Part shown: piece by piece, positions 1 to 6,712 of the stretch
How positions within the stretch are numbered: position 1 is the first letter of the stretch
How the letters are laid out: the number at the start of each line of letters is the position of its first letter
Source of the DNA: a virus
Strand: one strand, 5' to 3'
Length of the DNA: 29,194 nt
IMG/VR virus record: IMGVR_UViG_3300035698_011864
Span: 1 to 29,194 of that record
Position numbers and translations under genes: made by a program
The notes under the pieces: generated by a model
What the model saw: only the letters and a program-made list of their open reading frames with translations
What the model was told of the DNA's origin: nothing
Databases searched by the model: none

Positions 1-104
1 ACCTGGATGAAGATGATTTTATCTATGCCCACACTTTGGGGTCGGCCAGTACCAACGCACCTGGCAGGGTAGGTTTCTCTATCGTACAGATCTCAGAAGA
101 TTAA
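1..104 (+). CDS. Phage tail fibre, 3' end only (C1q-like tip)
   Basis: The window opens inside a gene. Reading from base 3 gives 33 residues ending VQISED and a TAA at 102-104. They match the last 33 residues of the fibre protein at 27541-28854 apart from four substitutions near the left end (EDDF against ATDY). The piece is therefore the last strands of a C1q/TNF-like receptor-binding domain. The rest of the gene lies upstream of the window. Identity to the other copy is seen directly; the fibre role is inferred from that paralogue. Confidence 0.85.
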   Translation, partial: LDEDDFIYAHTLGSASTNAPGRVGFSIVQISED

Positions 105-138
105 ACAAAGGAAATCATGAGCTTAGACTTAATAAGAA
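1..138 (+). repeat. Direct repeat, left copy (fibre end, spacer and MSLDLIR start)
   Basis: Bases 1-138 repeat at 28751-28893. Bases 42-115 are identical over 74 positions. There are six mismatches before that, a 5-base gap (taaat missing here) just before the next ATG, and one silent change in the following codons. The repeat covers a fibre 3' end, the ACAAAGGAAAT ribosome site and the first seven codons of the next gene. Confidence 0.9.
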
Positions 139-146
139 TTAGATGA
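117..146 (+). pseudogene. Truncated start of a fibre module (MSLDLIRIR)
   Basis: A nine-codon ORF sits behind an AAAGGAAAT ribosome site and starts MSLDLIR, exactly like the gene start at 28872. After seven codons the similarity ends and TGA follows. No C1q-like domain is present downstream in any frame. I read it as the stub left where the fibre array ends. It could instead be a coupling peptide for the following zinc-ribbon ORF. Confidence 0.45.
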
Positions 147-178
147 CACTAACACTAAGAAAACCAGGACCACACAAT

Positions 179-277
179 ATGTATTGCAATACTTGTCTTA
201 AAAGTACCGAACACAAGGAAACAAAAGCCGGGATGAAATGCGAGACTTGCAAGCGAGAGTTAGCTCGGACAAGATAA
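179..277 (+). CDS. Small zinc-ribbon peptide
   Basis: This 32-residue ORF is not found in longer-ORF scans. It has two Cys pairs, CNTC at residues 3-6 and CETC at 21-24, with a basic tail, which is a minimal zinc ribbon. An AGGA lies 9 bases before the ATG. Its TAA overlaps an in-frame ATG of the next gene (TAATG at 275-279), a junction type used repeatedly in this genome. The role is unknown; a DNA- or protein-binding adaptor is possible. Confidence 0.5.
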   Translation: MYCNTCLKSTEHKETKAGMKCETCKRELARTR

Positions 278-573
278 TGGACAAGATAATGGACAAGATA
301 GATAAAATCCTGGAAAAGGTTACTGAACTTGCTATAGACACTGCAGGCATTAAAAAAGACGTGAGTATCAACACCAAGGACCTGCACACACACATCAAGA
401 GAACCAACCTCCTGGAAGAGCGTATGGAGCAACATGCAAAGACCACCGATGATCAAATGGAAGAAGCCTTGATTCCGATAAAATTCATCAAGGCTGTACC
501 TAAAAGCTTATTCAAGGCACTAACCGTTCTGACCATAATCGTCGGAATCTTAAAATCACTAGGGATAATATAG
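277..573 (+). CDS. XhlA-like coiled-coil protein with one membrane helix
   Basis: The frame is open from ATG 238, but the ATG at 277 forms a TAATG overlap with the zinc-ribbon ORF and is the better start; it gives 98 residues. The N-terminal two thirds is an amphipathic coiled coil (MDKIMDKIDKILEKV, then IKKDVSINTKDLHTHIKRTNLLEE). The last 25 residues are one hydrophobic helix ending LGII. This plan, soluble coiled coil plus C-terminal anchor with the NTKDLHTHIKRT block, is that of XhlA/holin-associated phage proteins. A part in lysis at the inner membrane is inferred. The DKIMDKIMDKI start comes from a short DNA repeat. Confidence 0.65.
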   Translation: MDKIMDKIDKILEKVTELAIDTAGIKKDVSINTKDLHTHIKRTNLLEERMEQHAKTTDDQMEEALIPIKFIKAVPKSLFKALTVLTIIVGILKSLGII

Positions 574-580
574 TAAAGCA

Positions 581-646
581 ATGAGAGTACGTGTAACAAC
601 CCAAGAAGACGCTAACTATGATAATAGGCAGTTAGATCATATCTAA
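581..646 (+). CDS. Possible 21-residue leader peptide
   Basis: ATG 581 opens a 21-codon ORF whose TAA lies inside the inverted repeat at 631-647. The ribosome site is weak. It could be a leader peptide coupled to the hairpin, or chance. Low confidence. Confidence 0.2.
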   Translation: MRVRVTTQEDANYDNRQLDHI

Positions 647-647
647 C
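631..647 (+). promoter_or_regulatory. Inverted repeat GTTAGAT-cat-ATCTAAC
   Basis: A perfect 7-base inverted repeat with a 3-base centre lies 24 bases before the next gene. An upstream CTAAC at 612-616 can pair with the first half instead, so two alternative hairpins are possible. It could be an operator or an RNA switch upstream of the 672 gene. No T-run follows, so it is not a standard terminator. Confidence 0.4.
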
Positions 648-671
648 CGGTAATAAAGGATATACCACCTT

Positions 672-932
672 ATGAACAAAGCCATGGCTATAGATGTCCT
701 CAGGGACTATACAGATACAATAGCAATCCAGCGTCTTCTCTTATCTCAATATAAAATAGATTCCACAGAAAGAGTTAGACGAGGAACACTCCAAAGATAT
801 ATAGCCTCTACACTTAACCTAACAATTAATCCTAGATTCTATTCCTTAATGAGTACTGTAATAGCAGGTCTCCCAATCAAGAACATCAAAGTCCAAGGCA
901 TAGCTCACTACAAGGGTATAACCCTACGTTAG
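672..932 (+). CDS. Hypothetical protein, 86 aa
   Basis: A small basic protein starting MNKAMAIDVLRDY. The central LRRGT-like stretch and the RYIASTLNL segment could be helical, but no known motif is recognised. An AAAGGA lies 11 bases upstream of the start. The TAG is followed directly by the promoter at 936-963. The region holds similar short accessory genes, typical of the part of a phage genome between lysis and packaging genes. Confidence 0.6.
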   Translation: MNKAMAIDVLRDYTDTIAIQRLLLSQYKIDSTERVRRGTLQRYIASTLNLTINPRFYSLMSTVIAGLPIKNIKVQGIAHYKGITLR

Positions 933-935
933 TGT

Positions 936-963
936 TTAACCAGGACACTTGGTATAGTATTAT
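936..963 (+). promoter_or_regulatory. Sigma70-like promoter, GTTTAACC family
   Basis: TTAACC at 936-941, 16 bases, then TATTAT at 958-963. The preceding GT and the GTTTAACCAGG block are shared with the promoters at 2907-2934 and 22712-22739. It points at the ATG at 998. Confidence 0.65.
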
Positions 964-997
964 TGTATGCGCAATCAAGCGCTTAGGAGATAGACAT

Positions 998-1309
998 ATG
1001 AAGATTACATTGTATCGAACCTCAGGATCACCAATCAATCCTGACCACAACAAGCTTTACTTCGAAGGGCTTAACAAAGAGATGGACAACCTTGAAGCAA
1101 CCATGGGTAAATGCAACGAAGACAACGCAAAAGACTACCAAGAGATCATGGAGCAGATCCATAGGACTTTATCTCAATCCTACCCTAACAAAAAAAGTAT
1201 TCAATGCCCAGACACACCTAAAGCTATCAAAGACCTATGTAAGGAATACGGCTCTGTAGCGTTCTGTCTCGAAGAAGATAAGCTTGCACTCTACATAATG
1301 GATGCCTAA
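998..1309 (+). CDS. Hypothetical protein, 103 aa
   Basis: The frame is open from a GTG at 932, but that start lies within or before the promoter and has no ribosome site. ATG 998 follows AGGAGATAGACAT and is chosen. The protein starts MKITLYRTSG, has a charged helical middle (EMDNLEATMGKC, KDYQEIMEQIHRTL) and ends LALYIMDA. No family is recognised. Its TAA overlaps the start of the phosphoesterase gene (TAATG at 1307-1311), so the two are probably translated together. Confidence 0.65.
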   Translation: MKITLYRTSGSPINPDHNKLYFEGLNKEMDNLEATMGKCNEDNAKDYQEIMEQIHRTLSQSYPNKKSIQCPDTPKAIKDLCKEYGSVAFCLEEDKLALYIMDA

Positions 1310-2019
1310 TGAAGCACAATAACTCAAGAATATTAGTAATCAGCGACATGCATATCCCTTATAACCATCCTGACCTACTACCATTCCTCAAGGCTGTCAA
1401 TAAGAAGTACAAGCCAACCAGAATTATATGTGTGGGTGACGAGGTAGATAAGCATGCTATGTCCTTCCATGACTCTGATCCAGACCTAATGTCAGCAGGA
1501 GATGAATTACTCGAGTCTATCAAGGTGCTTCAACCTATCTATAGCCTATTTCCTAAAGTCGACCTCGTTGACTCTAATCACGGTTCAATGGTGTTTAGGA
1601 AGTCAAAAGCACATGGCATCCCTAGAAAGTACTTGAGAGACTACGGGGAAGTATTGGAAGCACCAAAGACGTGGATGTGGCACAATACTCTAACAATCAC
1701 ACTACCAAACAAGCAGAAGCTCTTCGTATGTCATGGTCAAAGCAAGAATGGTCTTAAACTAGCCGCTGCAATGGGTATGAACACAGTCCAGGGTCACTTC
1801 CACACTGAATTCAACATACAATATGGTGCATCACCTTCACAACTGTACTGGGGAATGAGCGTAGGATGTCTGATAGACGACGATTCTATGGCTTTTCACT
1901 ACAATAAGATCACTCCTGGACGACCAATCATAGGCTTAGGCATCATCATAGACTCACAACCTAAGCTTATCCCTATGGTTTTGAAGAAGGGTGGACGCTG
2001 GAATGGTAAAGTAGACTAA
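1309..2019 (+). CDS. Calcineurin-like metallophosphoesterase
   Basis: The 236-residue protein carries the metallophosphoesterase signature in order: D-x-H at residues 13-15 (ISDMH), GD at 43-44 (VGDEVD), NH at 90-91 (SNHG, where many members have GNHD/E), a lone His at 142 (CHGQSK) and GHxH at 162-165. These residues hold two metal ions. The family hydrolyses phosphate mono- or diesters. Phage members near packaging genes are often annotated as putative DNA-repair or nuclease enzymes; the substrate here is unknown. The start overlaps the upstream stop, and the stop overlaps the next start. Confidence 0.88.
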   Translation: MKHNNSRILVISDMHIPYNHPDLLPFLKAVNKKYKPTRIICVGDEVDKHAMSFHDSDPDLMSAGDELLESIKVLQPIYSLFPKVDLVDSNHGSMVFRKSKAHGIPRKYLRDYGEVLEAPKTWMWHNTLTITLPNKQKLFVCHGQSKNGLKLAAAMGMNTVQGHFHTEFNIQYGASPSQLYWGMSVGCLIDDDSMAFHYNKITPGRPIIGLGIIIDSQPKLIPMVLKKGGRWNGKVD

Positions 2020-2189
2020 TGCCTAGACCACACAAGAAGAAGAGACTGGCTATAGAGTGGGCGATGGACATGAAGTCGTCTAAGCTCGGTTACAAGCTTG
2101 AAGGCTCTGAAAGAATCAGAGCCAAAGAAGAAATACGAGAATTGCTTCTCGACCACCTAGATGAGGAAACAGATGAATCTACTACATAA
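2019..2189 (+). CDS. Small basic/acidic protein, 56 aa
   Basis: A TAATG overlap with the phosphoesterase gives the start. The N-terminus is strongly basic (RPHKKKR) and the C-terminal half is a charged helix ending in an acidic tail (LDEETDE). The last 17 bases overlap the methyltransferase start at 2173, and its codons carry that gene's ribosome site. No family is recognised. The coupled position at both ends supports it being translated. Confidence 0.55.
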   Translation: MPRPHKKKRLAIEWAMDMKSSKLGYKLEGSERIRAKEEIRELLLDHLDEETDESTT

Positions 2190-2898
2190 CAGCGATTGCT
2201 CAACCATTCTAAAGAAATTGCCAGACAACTCAATAGACCTAATCCTAACTGATCCACCCTATGGTACGACATCTTTAAAATGGGACTCAGTGCTAGACTT
2301 CGAACAGTTGTGGCCTGAAATATGGCGCGTGTTGAAGCCTAAAGGTATCTGCGTCTTATTCAGCGCAGAACCATATACGTGTCAATTAAGAATGAGTCAA
2401 ATCAAGCACTTTAAGTATCCGCTCATTTGGAAGAAGGAATCACCAAGTAATCCAATCAATGCTAAAAGACGATTTCTTAATTATATAGAAGACCTAAGTA
2501 TATTCTATAAGAAGTTCGGTACATACAACCCTCAAGACTTGATTAGGATCAATAAGCAGATGGTAACAAGCAGACCACCTAATAGTAACAATTTATGTCA
2601 TACAGGCATTTCTAATGGGTCATATATTCAAGAATACACAAACTATCCAACTAACATATTAGAATTCAATAGACCACGTAAAGAAAGGATTCACCCTACA
2701 CAGAAGCCAGTACCATTGCTTGAATACCTAATCAAGACATACACTAACGAGGGTGAGACAGTGCTGGACTTCACAATGGGCTCAGGAAGCTGTGGTATAG
2801 CTTGTAACAACACCAAACGTGACTTCATTGGTATCGAAAGTGATATTGATATGTTCGCTAAAGCTAAAGAATGGATAGAACGGGGTGACACAGCCTAA
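2173..2898 (+). CDS. Site-specific DNA methyltransferase, N6-adenine/N4-cytosine, permuted (beta-type) order
   Basis: Start ATG 2173 has GAGG 6 bases upstream; the in-frame ATG at 2161 has none. The 241-residue protein has catalytic motif IV DPPY at residues 27-30, HPTQKP at about 174-179 and the AdoMet-binding loop DFTMGSGS at about 199-206. The order catalytic motif first and AdoMet motif last is that of the beta class. It transfers a methyl group from AdoMet to the amino group of A or C in a fixed DNA site. No restriction gene lies beside it, so a role in shielding phage DNA from host restriction, or in regulation, is inferred. The recognition site cannot be read from the sequence. Confidence 0.9.
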   Translation: MNLLHNSDCSTILKKLPDNSIDLILTDPPYGTTSLKWDSVLDFEQLWPEIWRVLKPKGICVLFSAEPYTCQLRMSQIKHFKYPLIWKKESPSNPINAKRRFLNYIEDLSIFYKKFGTYNPQDLIRINKQMVTSRPPNSNNLCHTGISNGSYIQEYTNYPTNILEFNRPRKERIHPTQKPVPLLEYLIKTYTNEGETVLDFTMGSGSCGIACNNTKRDFIGIESDIDMFAKAKEWIERGDTA

Positions 2899-2906
2899 TA
2901 CCTCGT

Positions 2907-2934
2907 TTAACCAAGGCTTGTGTTACTATATAAA
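2907..2934 (+). promoter_or_regulatory. Sigma70-like promoter, GTTTAACC family
   Basis: TTAACC at 2907-2912, 16 bases, TATAAA at 2929-2934. The block GTTTAACCAAGGCTTGTGTT is nearly the same as in the minus-strand promoter at 22712-22739, including the spacer. It would start the operon of the HTH protein at 2967 and the packaging genes behind it. Confidence 0.75.
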
Positions 2935-2966
2935 TGTAAGACATTTCAAACCAAGGAGACAGGCAC

Positions 2967-3371
2967 ATGGCATTACGAGACTACATAGCAAACACACTCA
3001 AGAATCTACACACTAAGAATCAGATCGACTGGCTAGAAGAAGCAGACATAGTCATGGAGCAAATCCTAGACCCTAATTGGAACCCACCTGCGGTCCACGC
3101 TAAGAAGAACGCAACCAAATGCGAATCTTATGCACAGTTCCAAGCCGAATACCCATCAGCAATACATAACAAGATCTACAACTACCTCCTGAACAGTCCA
3201 GAACCATTATCAAGACAAGAACTAGCAGATGACCTTAACCTACGACTGGCAACCGTATGTGGACGATGTAAGGAGCTAATTGACAGCGAAGTGATAGTTG
3301 TACATAGTAAAATACATAATGAAGACACAAATCGCATGGTAGAGATATTAACCATCGTGAAATTAAAGTAA
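2967..3371 (+). CDS. Winged-helix DNA-binding protein, 134 aa
   Basis: The start follows AAGGAGACAGGCAC and is 33 bases after a promoter -10 box. The N-terminal half is helical without a known motif. Residues about 75-134 read as a winged helix: a first helix (IHNKIYNYLLNS), PLSRQELADDLNL with recognition helix RLATVCGRCKELI, then two strands (SEVIVVHSK, RMVEILTIV). It is the first gene behind a strong promoter, ahead of packaging genes, so a transcription regulator of the late genes is a reasonable guess. Confidence 0.65.
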   Translation: MALRDYIANTLKNLHTKNQIDWLEEADIVMEQILDPNWNPPAVHAKKNATKCESYAQFQAEYPSAIHNKIYNYLLNSPEPLSRQELADDLNLRLATVCGRCKELIDSEVIVVHSKIHNEDTNRMVEILTIVKLK

Positions 3372-3384
3372 CTCGGAGATAGTA

Positions 3385-3753
3385 ATGAGTAAGAGTAAGG
3401 AATTCATACAACTACAGAAAGAATGGCAACAGAAGCTAGTAGACTCTGGCTTTAAGGACATCGAGTACTTTGACAAAGACATGAATGCTAGGGACATGAT
3501 GTACCAGGAAGCAGTCAAGGCAGGCACAGCACTCAAAGACAAGTTCGAATCTACAGAACAATACTACATAGAAGCAGGTCAGTTCTTCCATCATCATGAG
3601 TTCCTCACCAAAACCGACAAAGACATCTGGTTCCTGCATTCAGAAGGACATCCCTACAGAGAGATCGCTAAACGACTTGATGCTCCTTACCAAGCGGTGT
3701 TCAAGACTGTCAACAAATACAAGAAGTTAATGCTTGATCCACTATACCGCTAA
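3385..3753 (+). CDS. HTH protein, candidate small terminase or regulator
   Basis: The 122-residue protein starts behind CGGAGATAGTA. The first 70 residues are charged helices. The C-terminal 40 residues look like a sigma-region-4-type helix-turn-helix: TDKDIWFLHSEG, then HPYREIAKRL and PYQAVFKTVNKYKK. It lies 13 bases behind the winged-helix gene. Phages need a small terminase that binds DNA near the terminase gene, and this is one candidate; a transcription factor is equally possible. Confidence 0.55.
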   Translation: MSKSKEFIQLQKEWQQKLVDSGFKDIEYFDKDMNARDMMYQEAVKAGTALKDKFESTEQYYIEAGQFFHHHEFLTKTDKDIWFLHSEGHPYREIAKRLDAPYQAVFKTVNKYKKLMLDPLYR

Positions 3754-3788
3754 TCGTATCGGTAATTATAAGTGAGGTACAGAGAGAC

Positions 3789-4127
3789 ATGAGTACGACA
3801 TACGAAACACTAGAATCAGCCCTAGACATCATCAGTGAAGACATAGCTAAGATCAAGACGCTATCTAAAACTAAAGACACTCTAGAACGCTCAGAAGCCA
3901 ACAAGCTTACCGACTATATCAAAGCTCTCCTATCTGTACATAAAGAAGAACGCGAAGAACTCAAGTCTATGTCCTTGAATACTAAGGGTGTAGGTGAACT
4001 TGAGGATCTCGCTAAAGAAGCTCTCACATTCCTGGGTCTAGCACCTGAAGAGGAAGAAGAGAGTGGAGAGATGCAAGGTCCACCGAGACCCAAGGAGATA
4101 GATGATGAGCCTACCGATAACACATAG
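3789..4127 (+). CDS. Hypothetical acidic-tailed helical protein, 112 aa
   Basis: The first 70 residues form long charged helices (ESALDIISEDIAKIKTL, LTDYIKALLSVHKEEREEL); the tail is acidic and proline-rich (EEEEESGEM, PPRPKEIDDEP). Such proteins often lie just upstream of large terminase genes, and an oligomeric small-terminase-like part cannot be excluded. GAGG lies upstream of the ATG. The last 23 bases overlap the acetyltransferase gene. Confidence 0.55.
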   Translation: MSTTYETLESALDIISEDIAKIKTLSKTKDTLERSEANKLTDYIKALLSVHKEEREELKSMSLNTKGVGELEDLAKEALTFLGLAPEEEEESGEMQGPPRPKEIDDEPTDNT

Positions 4128-4533
4128 ACCAATAATAAATACAGACGTACCTTTTATTTATTCAACATGGTTAAAGAGTTACAGACAGATGCCTTATGCA
4201 TCCTCGATGAGCAACGATACATTCTTCCATCATCATAAACAAGTAATCGAGAAGATCCTCGCTAAGCCTAACACCACAGTTATTATCATATGTGAAGATA
4301 CAGACCCCAATCACATCTATGGTTACTCAGTGGTAGAGACATACGGCGATGCTTCAATCATCCACTACGTCTATGTCAAACACAGTTACAGGAAGATGGG
4401 CCTTGCAGGAACATTACTCAAAGCTCAGATTCCTCTATTAGGAGAGAAGCTTACCTTTGTTTCACACGAGTCTAGACACCACCAGGCATTTAAGAGCAAG
4501 TTTAATATAGAATTCAATCCGTATATCATATAA
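4105..4533 (+). CDS. GNAT-family N-acetyltransferase
   Basis: Two ATGs stand in a row; AGGAG at 4093-4097 is 7 bases from the one at 4105, which is chosen (142 residues). The GNAT acetyl-CoA loop is seen as VYVKHSYRKMGLAGTLL (V-x-x-x-x-R-x-x-G-x-A), after the strand that precedes it (SIIHYVYV). The family moves acetyl from acetyl-CoA to an amine. Phage GNATs of this type sit among head genes in several podoviruses; the target is unknown. A second, shorter GNAT lies at 17507-17839. Confidence 0.8.
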   Translation: MSLPITHRPIINTDVPFIYSTWLKSYRQMPYASSMSNDTFFHHHKQVIEKILAKPNTTVIIICEDTDPNHIYGYSVVETYGDASIIHYVYVKHSYRKMGLAGTLLKAQIPLLGEKLTFVSHESRHHQAFKSKFNIEFNPYII

Positions 4534-4546
4534 TTAGGAGACAGTT

Positions 4547-4732
4547 ATGAAGAACATGGAAGAGATTAACGCACGTTACCAAGAGCTATGTACCATCCTA
4601 GGAGACGTTAGTGTCAAGAAGAAGGGACTAGAAAATCATGAGAAGCAGTTATTCGAAGAGCTCAACAAGCTAGACGAGCAAGCAAGGAAGCTTTGTCATA
4701 CACCTGTAGCTGAGGAATCTAAAGATGAATAA
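4547..4732 (+). CDS. Small coiled-coil protein, 61 aa
   Basis: It starts behind TTAGGAGACAGTT. Residues 4-48 are a continuous heptad-type helix (EINARYQELCTIL, KKKGLENHEKQLFEELNKLDEQ), followed by an acidic tail. No family is recognised. The last eight bases (ATGAATAA) overlap the start of the next gene. Confidence 0.6.
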   Translation: MKNMEEINARYQELCTILGDVSVKKKGLENHEKQLFEELNKLDEQARKLCHTPVAEESKDE

Positions 4733-5090
4733 AGCCTGTAGCAAATGCAAAGAAACCAAGTATCTAGATCAGTTCCGTGACAACATAGAAGGACTACAGC
4801 GAGCCATGAACTACCTTAATCAGTCAAACTCAGTCAAACTAGATTCACTATCGTTAGCAAACAGTATAAAGGTTGGTAAGAAACAGCCCCTATTCTTACG
4901 GTTTCCTGAATACGACATGACACTCACAGGACAAACGATTAGTATTAAAGACAAAGAGGGCAATGAAACCTTTACAACAACCGCAAATGTACCTTGGTAT
5001 GTGGAACTAAAAGACAGTAGCGTACCACCTGAGGAAGATAATGACTCCAGTAAAAGCAAGAGCAATACTAAGAGAGCTGTCAAAGCGTAA
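4725..5090 (+). CDS. Hypothetical protein with half zinc ribbon, 121 aa
   Basis: The N-terminus MNKACSKCKETKYLDQF has one CxxC pair and closely resembles the start of the complete zinc-ribbon protein encoded at 22743-23120 on the other strand (MKKCSRCKESKALSHY), but the second Cys pair is missing. From about residue 28 it continues as a beta-rich domain (KQPLFLRFPEYDMTLTG, NVPWYVELKD) with a Ser/Lys tail. It looks like a fusion of a broken zinc ribbon to an unrelated small protein. An internal ATG at 4806 could start the second part alone. The end overlaps the terminase gene by 50 bases. Confidence 0.6.
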   Translation: MNKACSKCKETKYLDQFRDNIEGLQRAMNYLNQSNSVKLDSLSLANSIKVGKKQPLFLRFPEYDMTLTGQTISIKDKEGNETFTTTANVPWYVELKDSSVPPEEDNDSSKSKSNTKRAVKA

Positions 5091-6465
5091 GGGGGTACAG
5101 CCACAATGGTTTAACCCCGCCTTCAAAGCTCAGAATGATTTCATACAAGATAAAGCTAAACTTAAAGCTGTTCAATGCACTCGTAGGGCTGGCAAGTCTT
5201 ACGGTGCAGGCTTGTACGCCTTCCGCGAAGCTTTTGAAACCCCAGGAGTATCAGTAGCTATCATAGGGCTTACTAGGGACTCCATCAAGCGTATCTTTAT
5301 GAAAGATATACTCCATACCATCAATGAGAACCTCAAACTCAATGCTATTCCTAATAAATCAGACCTTACCTGGACACTACCAAACGGTTCTATCATCTAT
5401 CTCATAGGTATAGATAGCAATGTTGAGGATATGAACAAGTTATTGGGTCAGAAGCTTAAGCTCGCAATAGTCGATGAAGCAGCATTCTATCGCATAGACC
5501 TCGAGAAGCTAGTTTACGAGGTGTTAAAACCAGCAATGATTGACCATGACGGTACAATAGCACTAATCTCAACCACATCGCACCTTACCTCATCCTTATA
5601 CTATGACATCACTAATGATCAAAAGAAGGGTTGGAGCATACATAAGTGGACCGCACACGACAATCCTTATATATCTGAGCAATGGAATAAGGAGATAGAG
5701 ATACTGAAGGAGAATGAACCTAACATAGAGAACATTCCCCACTTCCAACGCATGTACATGAATCAGTGGGTAGTTGATATAGACGCGTTAGTTTATCGTT
5801 ACAAGTCTGGAAACGAACTAGACACATTACCTAAGACCAAGATGAGCTATGTCCTAGGAATCGATTTAGGATACAATGACGCTACAGCTATGGCTGTATG
5901 TGCCTATAACGACAATGATCCTAATCTATATATAGTCGAGACCTTCCAACAATCAGGTATGGACTTCACTGACGTCGCAAACAAGATCAAGGAGCTTGAC
6001 GCTAACTATGATTTTAACCGTATGGTTGTCGACGGTGCGGTAAAGCAAGGTATAGAGGAGATGAAGAAGAGGCACTCTTTGCCACTTATCATCGCCGAGA
6101 AGCAGGGCAAACGGGATTACATCGAATTGCTCAATGCGGATCTAACGCTCAACAGAATCAAAGTCCTACCACCTGCAGCAGAGATTATCACTGAATGGTC
6201 TAAGCTCGTCTGGGACGAAAGAAACTTACTTAAAGGCAAGCATGTCGAACATGTAGGGTGTCAAAACCACTTAAGTGATGCCTTCTTATATGCCTGGCGT
6301 TATTGTTATCAATATACGTCTAAACCTAAGTATCTCAAGCCAGCCCCTAACTCTGAGCAAGCCGTAGATAAATTCTGGCAGGATGAAGCTGACGCTAAAG
6401 ATAAGAACCCGGTACCTTTGTGGGAAAGAGAAGAAGATGGTAATGAGATGCCAAACTGGCTATAA
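5041..6465 (+). CDS. Large terminase subunit (DNA packaging motor)
   Basis: The 474-residue protein has both domains. ATPase: Walker A CTRRAGKS at 46-53, Walker B LAIVDEAAF at 141-149 and coupling motif ISTTS at 176-180. RNase H-like nuclease: Asp275 in GIDLGYND, Asp331 in VVDGAVKQG and Asp413 in NHLSDAFLYAW. It docks on the portal, pumps DNA into the procapsid and cuts the concatemer. The ATG has GAGGAAG 7 bases upstream and overlaps the previous gene. The packaging type (cos, headful or terminal repeat) cannot be told from this alone. Confidence 0.95.
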   Translation: MTPVKARAILRELSKRKGVQPQWFNPAFKAQNDFIQDKAKLKAVQCTRRAGKSYGAGLYAFREAFETPGVSVAIIGLTRDSIKRIFMKDILHTINENLKLNAIPNKSDLTWTLPNGSIIYLIGIDSNVEDMNKLLGQKLKLAIVDEAAFYRIDLEKLVYEVLKPAMIDHDGTIALISTTSHLTSSLYYDITNDQKKGWSIHKWTAHDNPYISEQWNKEIEILKENEPNIENIPHFQRMYMNQWVVDIDALVYRYKSGNELDTLPKTKMSYVLGIDLGYNDATAMAVCAYNDNDPNLYIVETFQQSGMDFTDVANKIKELDANYDFNRMVVDGAVKQGIEEMKKRHSLPLIIAEKQGKRDYIELLNADLTLNRIKVLPPAAEIITEWSKLVWDERNLLKGKHVEHVGCQNHLSDAFLYAWRYCYQYTSKPKYLKPAPNSEQAVDKFWQDEADAKDKNPVPLWEREEDGNEMPNWL

Positions 6466-6505
6466 TCAAGACGGTATTAGTGATAACAGCAATTAGGAGA
6501 TAGTT

Positions 6506-6700
6506 ATGAGTGAAGATAGTAAAATCAAACAGTTAGAAGAAGTATTAAAGCTAATGACTCGCTATAAGGTCAATGACGTAGAGATTGATGGTATTAAGGT
6601 TACCAAATGCTACCACGAGTTCCCAGAGAATGATAAGAAGAACACCAAAACGTTTGATAGTATGACTGATGAAGAGTATCTTTTCGCTAGCGCCACTTAA
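6506..6700 (+). CDS. Hypothetical protein between terminase and portal, 64 aa
   Basis: It starts behind TTAGGAGATAGTT. One N-terminal helix (KIKQLEEVLKLMTRY) is followed by a short strand block (VNDVEIDGIKVTK) and an acidic tail (MTDEEYLFAS). Small proteins of this build and position occur between terminase and portal in other podoviruses; the role is not known to me. It lies 12 bases before the portal start. Confidence 0.65.
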   Translation: MSEDSKIKQLEEVLKLMTRYKVNDVEIDGIKVTKCYHEFPENDKKNTKTFDSMTDEEYLFASAT

Positions 6701-6712
6701 AGGAAACAGAAT

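Noticed and set aside
139-456. 105-codon minus-strand frame
   Set aside because: Opposite the zinc-ribbon and XhlA-like genes, no ribosome site, Val/Leu/Cys-rich shadow.
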